NCBI GenBank assembly: GCA_948436455.1
Contig: CAOJIB010000015.1
Span: 1 to 32,645, forward strand
Direction of reading: 5' to 3'
DNA length: 32,645 nt
Source of the DNA: an uncultured Blautia sp.
GTDB taxonomy: Bacteria > Bacillota > Clostridia > Lachnospirales > Lachnospiraceae
Of the stretch, positions 1 through 8,677 are shown piece by piece. Both the position numbers and the translations under genes were made by a program. The notes beneath the pieces were generated by a model. That model searched no databases. It saw only the letters and a program-made list of their open reading frames with translations, and had not been told where the DNA came from. Numbering within the stretch: the first letter of the stretch is position 1; every line of letters begins with the position of its first letter.

Positions 1-1
1 G

Positions 2-481
2 ATCGATAATATTGCGCTTGCCTCTATCATGCACGACGTGGGGAAAATCACGATTCCGGACGCTATATTGACAAAGCCCGGGCGCTTTACCCCGGAAGAA
101 TACGAGATCATGAAGACCCATACTACAAAGGGCGTGGTGATTCTGGAGAGTATTCCGCAGCTTCGTGACAGCGAAATTTATGATTATGCCTGCGATATTG
201 CGCTGCATCATCATGAGCGGTGGGATGGCAGGGGCTATCCCGACGGCCTGATTGGAGATGAGATTTCTCCATGGGCGCAGGTAGTATCTCTGGCGGATGT
301 ATACGATGCTCTAAGTTGTAAGCGGGTTTATAAGGACGCTTTTTCTCGAGAGACAGTTGTGGAGATGATACTGACCGGTCAGTGCGGTATCTTCAATCCA
401 AAGCTTTTGGACAGCTTTTTTGAGGTGGAAGAGCAGCTTTCCCAGATGTACCGGAGCCTTCCGGAGGCGCAGGGATTTTAA
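2..481 (+). CDS. HD-GYP domain phosphodiesterase, C-terminal part (5' truncated)
   Basis: The reading frame is open from base 2, so the gene starts before the window. The visible ~159 residues carry the metal-binding HD of the motif HDVGK, a downstream HHE, and the signature HHERWDGRGYPDGL that gives the HD-GYP family its name. Members of this family hydrolyse cyclic di-GMP, or sometimes other cyclic dinucleotides, and usually follow a sensor or receiver domain; any such N-terminal domain lies outside the window. The stop is TAA, followed 20 bases later by a strong terminator, so this gene is transcriptionally separate from what follows. Family assignment is firm; the exact substrate and the input domain are unknown. 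Confidence 0.93.
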   Translation: MDNIALASIMHDVGKITIPDAILTKPGRFTPEEYEIMKTHTTKGVVILESIPQLRDSEIYDYACDIALHHHERWDGRGYPDGLIGDEISPWAQVVSLADVYDALSCKRVYKDAFSRETVVEMILTGQCGIFNPKLLDSFFEVEEQLSQMYRSLPEAQGF

Positions 482-501
482 AAACAGAATGATTTTCTAT
501 G

Positions 502-547
502 AAACGTTCTATACACGGTTGTGAATGGTGTATAGAGCGTTTTTTTA
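502..547 (+). terminator. Intrinsic terminator after the HD-GYP gene
   Basis: A 15-bp stem (502-516 with 528-542, one G-U pair) with an 11-base loop runs into seven T residues (540-546). This is a textbook rho-independent terminator and closes the first transcription unit. Confidence 0.93.
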
Positions 548-820
548 TGCCGCGAAATATAAAAAATTGTCGGCGGCAGATTTTTTTGTATGTCTTTTTG
601 AGGGAAAGGATGGCTGCGTGTTTCCTTTAGCGCTCTATAATTATAGAAGAAATATTGTTTGATAATAATTTCACAAAACGAATATTGCGCGAATCTTCTA
701 CATTTAATAAAATATTCAGAATATATTTTTGTAAAAAAGCTGTCGACCCGCTGGTTAGACACAATTTACATATTTCTGCCCTTGTTGTGAATTTATATTG
801 TCATTTTTTGCAATAATATC
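548..820. other. AT-rich intergenic stretch without a gene
   Basis: This stretch is clearly richer in A and T than the genes around it and holds no open frame with a ribosome site or recognisable protein. Several TATAAT-like and TTGT-like words occur, but none forms a promoter I would defend before the MerR-type element at 821. Confidence 0.5.
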
Positions 821-851
821 TTGACTCTAAAGTTACTTAAGGTATTAAGAT
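821..851 (+). promoter_or_regulatory. MerR-type promoter/operator A (importer leader)
   Basis: A perfect TTGACT -35 box (821-826) is followed after exactly 19 bases by TAAGAT (846-851), a 4/6 match to the -10 consensus. The stretched 19-bp spacer filled with an imperfect dyad (CTAAAGTTACTTAAG) is the hallmark of promoters activated by MerR-family regulators, which untwist the spacer. It matches promoter C (26711) at 24 of 31 positions and promoter B (16041) at 20 of 31. Expected transcription start is near 858, giving a leader of about 440 bases before the ABC ATPase gene. No MerR-type gene lies in the window. Confidence 0.75.
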
Positions 852-1033
852 GAATGGTACAAAGTACTAAACGGTCAGGAATAGCCGGATGTGAAGCAAA
901 GACGTTGATTTGATATATCTGGCGGCAGGGAAATGATAAAAGGCAACAGAATTCCTGCTTCTCCTGGTCCCCGCAGATAGTTTCTGCGCTGTCGACAGAG
1001 TTTATTTCTTTTAAATCCCAACACATATCGCCT

Positions 1034-1162
1034 ATGAGGGATTTAGAAAGGAAACAGTTAGCGCCTGTTTTCTTTTGGAATGTATTGCAGCTTATGTTGC
1101 AGGGGTACGAAAGGAGGCGGTTCGTTCAGAAATTGATTGACCTATATAGCGTACAGGAATGA
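1034..1162 (+). CDS. Possible 42-codon leader ORF (doubtful)
   Basis: A short open frame in the leader of the importer operon would encode 42 residues with a mixed charged/hydrophobic composition (middle part ...QGYERRRFVQKLIDLY...). I do not recognise it. No convincing ribosome site precedes the ATG. A different frame just downstream (to 1223) continues with similarly protein-like sequence (ERLLKKFRSLGPEEV), so this may be a leader peptide or a decayed, frameshifted small gene. It could equally be chance. Confidence 0.22.
   Translation: MRDLERKQLAPVFFWNVLQLMLQGYERRRFVQKLIDLYSVQE
1047..1076 (+). other. Leader hairpin 1 (possible attenuator)
   Basis: An 11-bp stem (1047-1057 with 1065-1075, one G-U pair) with a 7-base loop lies in the leader downstream of promoter A. 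Its 3' arm is T-rich (CTGTTTTCTTTT), so it could act as a weak terminator or attenuator. It also overlaps the possible short ORF. Confidence 0.45.
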
Positions 1163-1189
1163 ACGGCTGCTTAAGAAGTTCCGTTCATT
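1158..1189 (+). other. Leader hairpin 2
   Basis: A perfect 9-bp stem (AATGAACGG at 1158-1166 with CCGTTCATT at 1181-1189) with a 14-base loop. No T-run follows, so it is more likely an RNA structure than a terminator. I could not match the leader to a riboswitch class I know. Confidence 0.45.
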
Positions 1190-1297
1190 AGGGCCAGAAG
1201 AAGTTTGCAATATACATATTTGAAACTTCCGATGAGTATATGATTTCGCAGACGGGCATGCTTGTTTGCGAGGATTAGGGAAGGAAAAATAAGAAGT

Positions 1298-2830
1298 ATG
1301 GGAAATGATTACATGGTAGAGATGCAGCATATTACCAAATCCTTCGGGAAGCTTATTGCCAATAATGACGTCTCCCTGAAAATTAAAAAAGGTGAAATTC
1401 ACGCTCTGCTGGGTGAAAACGGCGCGGGTAAATCCACGCTGATGAATGTGCTGTATGGTTTCTACGGGAAAGATAAGGGGAAGATCCTCTGGGATGGGAA
1501 GGAAGTTTCCATTAAAGACCCGGACGATGCGATCAAGCTGGGAATAGGCATGATCCATCAGCATTTTATGCTGGTGAAGAAATTTACCGTACTGGAAAAT
1601 GTAACCCTGGGTATGAAAGAAGGAAAGTGGATCGAGATTCCTACCGAGGAGATCCGCAAGAGAATTATGGAATTGTCCGATTTATATGGACTAAACATTA
1701 AGCCGGACGCCCGGATCGAGGACCTGACGGTAGGGGAGCAGCAGAGGGTAGAAATCGTGAAGGCTCTTTACAGACATTCCAAGCTGTTGATTATGGACGA
1801 GCCGACGGCGGTGCTGACGCCCCAGGAAGTAACAAAGCTCTTTGAAGTGCTGCATAAGCTGCGTGCGGAAGGGAAATCCGTTCTCTTTATCAGCCATAAG
1901 CTGCCGGAGGTTTTGGAGATCAGCAATTCCATTTCCATTATGCGGGACGGCTGTATGGTAGAGAACATGGAGAACCGGCCGGATCTGGATGAGCGTCAGC
2001 TGGCCAATGCCATGGTTGGCCGGGAGATTCTTCTGGATATAGAGAAAAGCGAATGTAAACCCGGAGACGTGGTTCTGAAGCTGGACGGCGCTTGTTGCGA
2101 TGGCGTGAATACCTCTTGCGGCGTGACGGATTTTTCACTGGAGGTTCGCAGAGGGGAGATCGTCGGACTGGCCGGCGTAGATGGAAATGGACAAACCGAC
2201 CTTTCAGAACTGATTATGGGGTTGCGTAAGCAGACGAAAGGGAAAATTGAATTCCTGGGACAGGATATCACCCATTTGACCACAAAGCAAAGACGAGAGC
2301 TTTCCCTGGGGTATATCCCAGCGGACCGCCTGAATTCCGCCATGGTTGGAGAATTTACGCTACGGATGAACATGGCGATCAATAAGCCGGACAAAGCGCC
2401 CTTTGGCACGAAATGGGCTTTCAATAAGAAATCGGCCGGGGCATATACCCGGGAAAAGATGAAAGAATTTAACGTGATTGCCCAAAGCGACGAGGTGCCT
2501 GCGAAAAACTTAAGCGGCGGCAACCAGCAAAAAGTGGTGCTGGCCCGTGAAGTAGGGGAAAAAGTGGATCTGATCATCGCCGTCTATCCAACTAGAGGTT
2601 TGGATATCGACGCGACCCGCTTCGTTTTTGACACTATGCTAAAGGCGCGGGACAAAGGAACCGCAGTGCTGTATATCTCCAATGAGCTGGAAGAAATCCT
2701 GCAGCTGAGCGACCGGATCGGCGTTCTCTATGAAGGAACTTTAAATGGAATCATCCCCAGAGAGAAGGCGGATGTAACAACGATCGGACTTATGATGGCG
2801 GGCCGGGAAGCTGAGGTGATAGACAAATGA
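1298..2830 (+). CDS. BMP-type ABC importer, duplicated ATP-binding protein
   Basis: A 510-residue protein with two fused nucleotide-binding domains, as in importers of nucleosides, purines and sugars (YufO/RbsA type). The first domain has Walker A GENGAGKST (about 39-47), signature LTVGEQQRVEIV and Walker B LLIMDEPT. The second has a degenerate P-loop GVDGNGQTD and signature LSGGNQQKVVLA, which is normal for this family. The start at 1298 is chosen over the in-frame ATG at 1262 because GGGAAGGAAAA precedes it and the family normally begins close to this point. It energises uptake through the next two permeases, with which it forms an operon; its TGA overlaps the permease ATG by four bases (ATGA). 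The transported compound is not decided by the sequence; the neighbouring ring-opening enzymes suggest a nitrogen heterocycle or related small molecule. Confidence 0.95.
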   Translation: MGNDYMVEMQHITKSFGKLIANNDVSLKIKKGEIHALLGENGAGKSTLMNVLYGFYGKDKGKILWDGKEVSIKDPDDAIKLGIGMIHQHFMLVKKFTVLENVTLGMKEGKWIEIPTEEIRKRIMELSDLYGLNIKPDARIEDLTVGEQQRVEIVKALYRHSKLLIMDEPTAVLTPQEVTKLFEVLHKLRAEGKSVLFISHKLPEVLEISNSISIMRDGCMVENMENRPDLDERQLANAMVGREILLDIEKSECKPGDVVLKLDGACCDGVNTSCGVTDFSLEVRRGEIVGLAGVDGNGQTDLSELIMGLRKQTKGKIEFLGQDITHLTTKQRRELSLGYIPADRLNSAMVGEFTLRMNMAINKPDKAPFGTKWAFNKKSAGAYTREKMKEFNVIAQSDEVPAKNLSGGNQQKVVLAREVGEKVDLIIAVYPTRGLDIDATRFVFDTMLKARDKGTAVLYISNELEEILQLSDRIGVLYEGTLNGIIPREKADVTTIGLMMAGREAEVIDK

Positions 2831-3909
2831 ACGATACAAAAAAGTTAAATAGTGCAACTGTCATACAGACGATTTTCCGCTTAAGCTCTGTGATTGGCGC
2901 GATTATTGGCTTGCTTATAGCGGCGCTGTTCCTGACGCTGTTGGGGATCAATACGATAGAGTTTTTTGTCGAACTGGTAAAGGGCGCTTTGGGAAGTCCC
3001 AAAGCAATCGGAAATACGTTGAACCGTGCGGCGCCTTACATGATCGTCGGCGCGGCTACGGCGATTGCCTACGAATGTGGTTCCATGAATATGGGCCAGG
3101 AAGGGCAGGTATTTATGGGCGGCCTTGGCGCGGCGCTTGTAGCGCTGGCGTGTCCGGGACTGCCGAAGCCACTGGCAATTCCTCTGGCATTGCTAGGCGG
3201 CATGCTGCTTGCGGCTTTATACATAGCGATTCCTGTAATCTTTAGATTATATAAGGGAATCAACGAAGTGTTGACTACATTGATTATGAATTATGTGGCG
3301 ACTTTGATTGTAAGCGCGATGGTTATTGGACCAATTGCCTGTACGACAAGCTCCAGCTATCCTCGTACCGATGAATTTGGGGCAGCATATATGCTGACGA
3401 ATTGGCGGGATATCGGCCATCTGCATACGGGAATCTTCATCGCGGTAGCGGTAGTAATTCTGGCCATTTACTTTTTCTATGTGCATCCTGCGGGATTAAA
3501 GGCGCGTGCAGTCGGTTTTTCACCGATGGCTAGCCGTACCGCAGGCATTAGCCCGACTAAGGTTTTTGCCCTCGGTATGCTGATGAACGGCGCGTTTTGC
3601 GGCTTGGCTGGCGGTGTGGAGCTGCTGGGTAGATATAACAATCTCCGTGGCTCTTATGCGGATGGAATCGGCTGGGACTCTCTGATTGTGGCGCTGCTTT
3701 CCGGCTTGGATCCCAAGGGCGTGCTGCCTGCAGCCCTGTTCTTTGGCGGCTTATATACTGGTATCAGTACGCTGCAGCGTACTCTGGGCGTGCCAAGCGC
3801 ATTGCTCTCCCTGATTAAGGGCTGTATTGTGATCTTTGTTATGACTGGTACGGCGATCCAGAAGTACCACCAGGCAAAACTGAAGAAGCCCGCAAAAAAA
3901 GAAGCGTAA
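2827..3909 (+). CDS. BMP-type ABC importer, permease 1 (YufP-like)
   Basis: A 360-residue integral membrane protein of the BPD_transp_2 family with many hydrophobic segments. The cytoplasmic coupling loop is visible as GLKARAVGFSPMASRTAGI, the place where such permeases contact the ATPase. Family relatives (YufP/NupP) form the larger half of the channel for nucleosides or similar solutes. Translation is coupled to the ATPase gene by an ATGA overlap. A basic tail (KLKKPAKK) ends the protein. Substrate unknown. Confidence 0.93.
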   Translation: MNDTKKLNSATVIQTIFRLSSVIGAIIGLLIAALFLTLLGINTIEFFVELVKGALGSPKAIGNTLNRAAPYMIVGAATAIAYECGSMNMGQEGQVFMGGLGAALVALACPGLPKPLAIPLALLGGMLLAALYIAIPVIFRLYKGINEVLTTLIMNYVATLIVSAMVIGPIACTTSSSYPRTDEFGAAYMLTNWRDIGHLHTGIFIAVAVVILAIYFFYVHPAGLKARAVGFSPMASRTAGISPTKVFALGMLMNGAFCGLAGGVELLGRYNNLRGSYADGIGWDSLIVALLSGLDPKGVLPAALFFGGLYTGISTLQRTLGVPSALLSLIKGCIVIFVMTGTAIQKYHQAKLKKPAKKEA

Positions 3910-3924
3910 GGGAGGACACAGATT

Positions 3925-4842
3925 ATGACTTCTATAGTACTATATTTTAATTCTGCCATAACTCTGGCGGTTCCGATTCTTCTGGTGGCGATCGGCGTTT
4001 GCTATTCAGAGAAATCCGGCGTCTATGCCATGAATTCGGATTCCAGTATGCTGGGTTCTTGCTTTATCAGCGTGGCGATTATGCTGGGTACAGGCAATGC
4101 GGTGCTGGCGATTCTTGGAGGCGTGCTGGCCGGTGGAATCATCGCGGCTCTGTTTTCAATTTTCGCTGTGCGGATCGGCGCCAACCAATGTCTGATCGGC
4201 CTGGCATTCAATTTTACGGTTATGGGTCTTACCAGCTCTCTTCTGCGGCTGTTCTGGAATACCGGCGGTATTCCCCAGTTTGCGCAGCCGGGACGCGTGG
4301 CGATTCCTCTATTGAGCCAGATCCCAGTGATCGGCGCGATCCTATTTAACCAGCCGGTCATGATTTATCTGGTATATATCATGGTTCCGGTGAGCTGGTG
4401 GGTATTATTTAAGAGCACCTGGGGACTGCAGATCCGTGCGGTGGGTGAAAATCCGAGTTGTGCGGACAGCGTGGGTATCCGGGTCATCCGGACGAGAACC
4501 ATCGCCGTAATCGTGGGCGGTTTGTTCTCCGGCTGTGGCGGCGCGATTCTGGCCGTTCAGCAGGTAGGGACTTTCACAGAGGAAATGACAGGCGCAAGAG
4601 CCTGGATGGGTATTATCTCCGCGTATTTCGGCGGCTGGAGCCCCATTGGCTCTGCTGGCGCGGCCTTGGTATTCGGTTTGGCGGAATCCTTGGAAAAGAG
4701 AATCCAGTTGCTGCCTTTTATCAATCTGTCTTCCTATGTCGTACAGATGTTCCCGTATATTGCCGCTTTGATCGTTATTGTTCTGACTGGCCGGAACCGC
4801 AGACATCCGGCAGCCATGGCAAAATATTATCAGAAACAGTAA
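3925..4842 (+). CDS. BMP-type ABC importer, permease 2 (YufQ-like)
   Basis: A 305-residue membrane protein, shorter than its partner as is usual for this pair. It has the sequence GLQIRAVGENPSCADSVGI (the ATPase-contact loop) and numerous hydrophobic stretches. It begins 15 bases after permease 1 behind a GGAGG site (about 3911-3915). Together with permease 1 it should form the heterodimeric channel. A GC-rich hairpin follows at 4887-4920, before the binding-protein gene. Confidence 0.93.
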   Translation: MTSIVLYFNSAITLAVPILLVAIGVCYSEKSGVYAMNSDSSMLGSCFISVAIMLGTGNAVLAILGGVLAGGIIAALFSIFAVRIGANQCLIGLAFNFTVMGLTSSLLRLFWNTGGIPQFAQPGRVAIPLLSQIPVIGAILFNQPVMIYLVYIMVPVSWWVLFKSTWGLQIRAVGENPSCADSVGIRVIRTRTIAVIVGGLFSGCGGAILAVQQVGTFTEEMTGARAWMGIISAYFGGWSPIGSAGAALVFGLAESLEKRIQLLPFINLSSYVVQMFPYIAALIVIVLTGRNRRHPAAMAKYYQKQ

Positions 4843-4886
4843 TGCAAAAAAGCATTTATAAAGCGTATTCCTTTTTCATAAGTTTG

Positions 4887-4920
4887 GCGCCGGAAGCGGC
4901 GAATCTATAGCCGCCGGCGC
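4887..4920 (+). other. GC-rich hairpin between permease and binding-protein genes
   Basis: A 7-bp outer stem (4887-4893 with 4914-4920) continues into 4 more GC pairs past a 3-base bulge, with a 9-base loop. The following bases (AAGTTTTACTTTT) are only moderately T-rich. It may be a partial terminator or a 3'-end stabiliser that lets the binding protein be made at a different level from the membrane parts. Confidence 0.55.
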
Positions 4921-5026
4921 ACCCCTTCAAGTTTTACTTTTGCAGGGGATCTGGCAAATTTTCTGCAATGTAAAAATCTCCGCGGATAAGCGGATCCATA
5001 AAAAATAAAAGAAAGGAAGAAAAAGA

Positions 5027-6208
5027 ATGAAAAGAAAGGCATTAAGTATTCTCATGGGTGTGGCACTTGTTGGTAGTCTTATGCTCAGTGGATGCGGGGG
5101 CGGCAGCGCAGATAGTGGTTCTGAAGCAGAAAGCACAGAAGAAGCCGCCGAGGACTCTTCTGCTGAAGAAACAGAGGATACCACGGAAGATGCGGCCGCC
5201 GAAGATGAGGCGGAAGATTCCAAGGCAGATAGTGCCGCGAGCAGCGCATCGGCAGATGTGGATTATTCCCAGGCAAAAGTCGCTTTTGTTCTTCCCGGCA
5301 GCGCCAATGACGGCAGCTTCAATACGAAGGGTTACAACGCGATGCTGCATCTTGAAGAGCTTGGCTGCGACTGCGCGTATTCAGACAACGTATCTACAGA
5401 CAAGCAGTTGGAAGCTATCTACGACTATGCGGAGCTTGGCTATAATGTGATCATCGGCTGGGGTTCTCAGTATGACGACGATATGAAGACGGCCGCTGAG
5501 GAGTATCCAGAAATTCAGTTCTGTATCGCCAGCGGTACCTCTGCAAATGATACGAACCTGACCTCCGTATACGTATCCGGCGCACATTTGGGCTATGGTT
5601 ACGGTTATCTGTCCGCGCTGGTATCCAAGGAAAATAAGGTGGCCTTCATTGGTGCGAACCAGGGCAACCAGGCATACACCGACGAAGTTTGTGGCTTCAT
5701 CGAAGGCGCAAAGGCTTGCAATCCAGACGTAGAAGTAACGATCCTGTACGTATCTGACTACTCCGACGTAGCCGAGGCTGGCGAAACTGCAAAGCTCTGC
5801 GTAGAGAACGGCTGCGACGTAATGTTTGCCGATATCTCAGAAGGCTATTACGGTATGCTGGATGTGGCTATGGCGAATAACATCATTACCTTCGGAAGAA
5901 ACGCGGACAATATCGCCACCTATCCGGATGGCTGTATCGCTTATATTGAGAACAACTGGGGCACCAAGATGGAAGACGTAGTGAATTATTACCTCTCCAC
6001 CGGCCTGCTCTCTGGCGTTACCGAGGTTGGTTTTGGTACCGTTGTACGCGGTTGGGATTACGTTTACGATGAGTCTCATGAATTCAATCCGGATCTAATC
6101 ACCGACGATCTGCTGGCGGATTTCCAGAAGAACGTGATTGATAAGATTACAGAGGAAGGCTTCGAACATGCTTACGTTGCTGAGGATGCGAACCCTGGCG
6201 TATATTGA
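5027..6208 (+). CDS. BMP-family substrate-binding lipoprotein
   Basis: A 393-residue precursor: a short basic start, a hydrophobic core, then the lipobox LSGC with the modified cysteine at residue 23, so it is anchored to the outer face of the membrane. Residues about 24-80 form a low-complexity linker of Ser, Ala, Glu and Asp. From about 84 (KVAFVLPGSANDGSFNTKGY) the fold matches the BMP/PnrA periplasmic-binding family, whose characterised members bind nucleosides. The start has AAAGGAAG about 8 bases upstream. It is the capture component of the importer encoded just upstream. Ligand unknown; ring-opening enzymes downstream are the best clue. Confidence 0.93.
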   Translation: MKRKALSILMGVALVGSLMLSGCGGGSADSGSEAESTEEAAEDSSAEETEDTTEDAAAEDEAEDSKADSAASSASADVDYSQAKVAFVLPGSANDGSFNTKGYNAMLHLEELGCDCAYSDNVSTDKQLEAIYDYAELGYNVIIGWGSQYDDDMKTAAEEYPEIQFCIASGTSANDTNLTSVYVSGAHLGYGYGYLSALVSKENKVAFIGANQGNQAYTDEVCGFIEGAKACNPDVEVTILYVSDYSDVAEAGETAKLCVENGCDVMFADISEGYYGMLDVAMANNIITFGRNADNIATYPDGCIAYIENNWGTKMEDVVNYYLSTGLLSGVTEVGFGTVVRGWDYVYDESHEFNPDLITDDLLADFQKNVIDKITEEGFEHAYVAEDANPGVY

Positions 6209-6237
6209 TCTTGAAAAAAGCAGATAGTTTAGCAATT

Positions 6238-6268
6238 GGTACGAGCCGGCCAACGGGCCGGCAGTACC
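6238..6268 (+). terminator. Strong hairpin after the binding-protein gene
   Basis: A perfect 7-bp GC stem (GCCGGCC 6245-6251 with GGCCGGC 6256-6262) capped by AACG, extended outside an internal loop by GGTAC/GTACC. No T-run follows, so transcription may read on; a 3' stabiliser or processing point is as likely as a terminator. Confidence 0.45.
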
Positions 6269-6308
6269 GTAAGAAACATACTGCAGAAATAGGAATTCTG
6301 TCAGATGA

Positions 6309-6379
6309 GTAAAAGGCAGGGCAGGTGCACGACCAAGAGGGGGATGCTCGTAAGTCTATCGCCATCCTGCACCTTTTAC
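6309..6379 (+). other. Structured leader of the amidohydrolase gene
   Basis: GTAAAAGG (6309-6316) and TGCA (6326-6329) pair perfectly with TGCACCTTTTAC (6368-6379), leaving a 9-base bulge. Inside, GGATG (6341-6346 region) can pair with CATCC (6363-6367). The structure ends 18 bases before the amidohydrolase ATG and its 3' arm contains CCTTTTAC. It could be a regulatory RNA element; I cannot assign it to a known riboswitch. Confidence 0.4.
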
Positions 6380-6397
6380 AAAAAATAATGAGGAAAT

Positions 6398-7933
6398 ATG
6401 GGAAAAATCATTTTGGCGCCCGCATATCTGTGGGACGGTGTTTCGAAACAACCTGTACAGGAAATTTGCCTGGGGATAGAGGACGGGAAAATTATACAAA
6501 AGGATACTCTGCAGCGATGCCGCGCGCAGATGCCGGATGCAGAGATCATAGAAGGGGATTATTTTGTGCTTCCTGGCTTTATAGATGCTCACGACCATGG
6601 AAGAGCTATCTCTCCCACAGGCTTTGGCGTGCCGGATGCGCCGTTGGAAATGTGGCTGCAGGATTTGTGGAAGCTTCCGGCCCTGGATCATGAGACAGCT
6701 ACCTATTATGACGGCTTGCAGCTGGCTTCTTCCGGAGTGACCACTGTCCTGCACAGCCATAATCCCAATGATTTTGGCCGGCTGGAAGAAGAGCTGTCCA
6801 AAGCGGCAAAGGGTTATCGGGACGCAGGCGTGCGCTGCATCTTGTGTCCGCCTTATTTAGATCAGAATAAAGGGATTTACGCGCAAAGAGATGACTTTAT
6901 CCGTTCGTTGCCAAAGGATATGGGAAAAGCTTTCGCAGGCGGCATCCATGACAGGATCCATACGATGGATACCTATCTGGCGCTTTTGGATACTCTGACG
7001 GGAAAATATCAAAAGGAGATCGCCGGGGGCTTACTGGAATTTCAGCTGCATCCCAACGGCGGGCAGTGGTGTTCCGATGAGGCGCTGCTGCAAATGAAGG
7101 AATATGCGCTGGCACATCATATGAATATTCATATGCATTTGCTGGAAACGAAGTATCAAGCGATTTATGCACAGAAGACGTGGGGCTGCAGTTTTATAGA
7201 GCATTATGAAAAAATTGGTTTTCTAGGACCTTGGCTGAGTTGTGCTCACATGATTTGGCTAAGCGATAGAGATCAGGAGTTATTAAAACAATACGAGGTT
7301 CTTCCGGTAAATAATCCGTCCTCCAATATCCGGCTTCGAAGCGGCATGTTTCCGCTGCGGCGTCTGGTGAAAAAAGAGGTTCCCGTGGGGCTGGGCCTGG
7401 ATGGCTGTGCCTTTGACGACGATCAGGATTATCTCCGGGAAATGCGCGCCGCTTTTTATAATATGGAGCGCGTAGGCGCGGAAAGTATAATTGAGAATAT
7501 AATTCCCTTGCAGATGGCTACCGCATGGGGCAGCAAGATTGCCGGCGGCCGGCTTTCTCCGGGCAAATTGGAAAAAGGGCTGGATGCGGATTTTGTATGT
7601 ATCTCCATGGAGGAGCTGCGACGGCCGTATGCCGACGGCTTTGCCGATGTGATCGATCTTTTACTGCATAGGGGCCGGCGGGAGGCTGTTGCCATGACCT
7701 GGGTCAAGGGAAAGAAGATATATGATAGGGAAAGAGACCAGAAGAAGCTTTGGGAAGCGCAAAGGCGGATAGCCGATGAAATCCGAGAGCTTCGGGAAGC
7801 AAATCCCTGGAAGGAAATCCCCTGGAAGCGGGAATTGATTTCCAGAATTGAAGATTTTTACAAAGGATGGGAAACAGACTATGAAGATTACAGTCATTGC
7901 ACCAATTGCACTGAAAAGAAAATCTACCTATGA
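6398..7933 (+). CDS. Amidohydrolase (SsnA/AtzA/guanine-deaminase superfamily)
   Basis: A 511-residue metal-dependent hydrolase. The TIM-barrel metal site is visible: HxH in IDAHDHG (H65, H67), a strand-5 histidine in NIHMHLLET, a strand-6 histidine in LSCAHMIWL and the strand-8 aspartate in GLGLDGC. The last C-terminal segment (...GLDADFVCIS...VKGKKIYD) forms the small beta-sandwich typical of the family. Relatives deaminate or dechlorinate nitrogen heterocycles (guanine, 8-oxoguanine, triazines) or hydrolyse formimino groups. It precedes a racemase-like and a hydantoinase-like gene, so a deamination that prepares a ring for opening is reasonable. The start at 6398 follows GAGGAAAT. Its 3' end overlaps the next gene by 53 bases. 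The precise reaction is not decided. Confidence 0.85.
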   Translation: MGKIILAPAYLWDGVSKQPVQEICLGIEDGKIIQKDTLQRCRAQMPDAEIIEGDYFVLPGFIDAHDHGRAISPTGFGVPDAPLEMWLQDLWKLPALDHETATYYDGLQLASSGVTTVLHSHNPNDFGRLEEELSKAAKGYRDAGVRCILCPPYLDQNKGIYAQRDDFIRSLPKDMGKAFAGGIHDRIHTMDTYLALLDTLTGKYQKEIAGGLLEFQLHPNGGQWCSDEALLQMKEYALAHHMNIHMHLLETKYQAIYAQKTWGCSFIEHYEKIGFLGPWLSCAHMIWLSDRDQELLKQYEVLPVNNPSSNIRLRSGMFPLRRLVKKEVPVGLGLDGCAFDDDQDYLREMRAAFYNMERVGAESIIENIIPLQMATAWGSKIAGGRLSPGKLEKGLDADFVCISMEELRRPYADGFADVIDLLLHRGRREAVAMTWVKGKKIYDRERDQKKLWEAQRRIADEIRELREANPWKEIPWKRELISRIEDFYKGWETDYEDYSHCTNCTEKKIYL

Positions 7934-8621
7934 ATCAAAACCCTGCTGCGAGGCGCTGCCGTGTGATTTTGAATTTGTTTTTATCGACGAAGGCCCGATG
8001 CTGGTTTTGAACGCTTACGATCAGGCATATGCGACTTTTGGCGTAGTAAAGAAGGCCCAGGAGGCCCAGAAGAGCGGCTCCGACGCAATTATTATTAACT
8101 GTACCGCGGACACGGCGCTTCGCGCTTGTCGGGAGGCGGTTTCCATTCCGGTGATTGGCGTAGCGGAAAGCACGTTTCTGTACACGGCGCAGTTTACAGA
8201 CCAGATTACGGTGCTGACCTTTTCAGACCGGATTAACGGCCGCTTTTACGACGTGGCCAGAAGTCTGGGCATGAGCCACCGCCTGACCTGTTCTCGTACG
8301 GTGGTTCTTCCTGAGGGGAGCAATAAGGGCAAGGAAGATGTGGTGAACGCGTTGTATGAGGCTATTCGGGATGTTTATGAACATACCCGCTGCGACAGCT
8401 TTATGCTGGGATGCAGCGATTTCGAAGGAATGGGCCATATGCTGGGTTGTCCAGGCGTCGCGGGCATCGACGAGGGCTTGCAGGAAAAGCTTTCCGAGAA
8501 TCATTTGGAGGTGCATTTGTATAAGCCCTTCGACGTAGCGGTGCACCAGGCGTACAGCGCGGTGCTGATGCATACGAAAAATAGCCGGAAAACCTATCCG
8601 GCGCCGCATACAAGATATTAA
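7881..8621 (+). CDS. Asp/Glu/hydantoin racemase family protein
   Basis: A 246-residue protein of the Asp/Glu racemase superfamily, closest in pattern to hydantoin and allantoin racemases. The two catalytic cysteines are seen as INCTADT (C74) and LGCSDFEG (C178), at nearly the usual positions for hydantoin racemase. Family enzymes abstract a proton at the chiral carbon without a cofactor. The start at 7881 is preferred to 7848 because MKITVIAPI begins the first beta-strand; GGATGGG lies about 10 bases upstream. It overlaps the amidohydrolase and precedes a hydantoinase-like gene, the classic partner that uses only one stereoisomer. Maleate isomerase and arylmalonate decarboxylase are alternative activities in this fold. 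Confidence 0.82.
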   Translation: MKITVIAPIALKRKSTYESKPCCEALPCDFEFVFIDEGPMLVLNAYDQAYATFGVVKKAQEAQKSGSDAIIINCTADTALRACREAVSIPVIGVAESTFLYTAQFTDQITVLTFSDRINGRFYDVARSLGMSHRLTCSRTVVLPEGSNKGKEDVVNALYEAIRDVYEHTRCDSFMLGCSDFEGMGHMLGCPGVAGIDEGLQEKLSENHLEVHLYKPFDVAVHQAYSAVLMHTKNSRKTYPAPHTRY

Positions 8622-8677
8622 TGCAGAGCGTTTCTGGCATTCGCCGGAAGGCTCAATAACAATAAGGAGGAAAATTC

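Noticed and set aside
858-1297. A purine or guanidine riboswitch in the importer leader
   Set aside because: I looked for the conserved joining-region words of these classes and did not find them in the right order.
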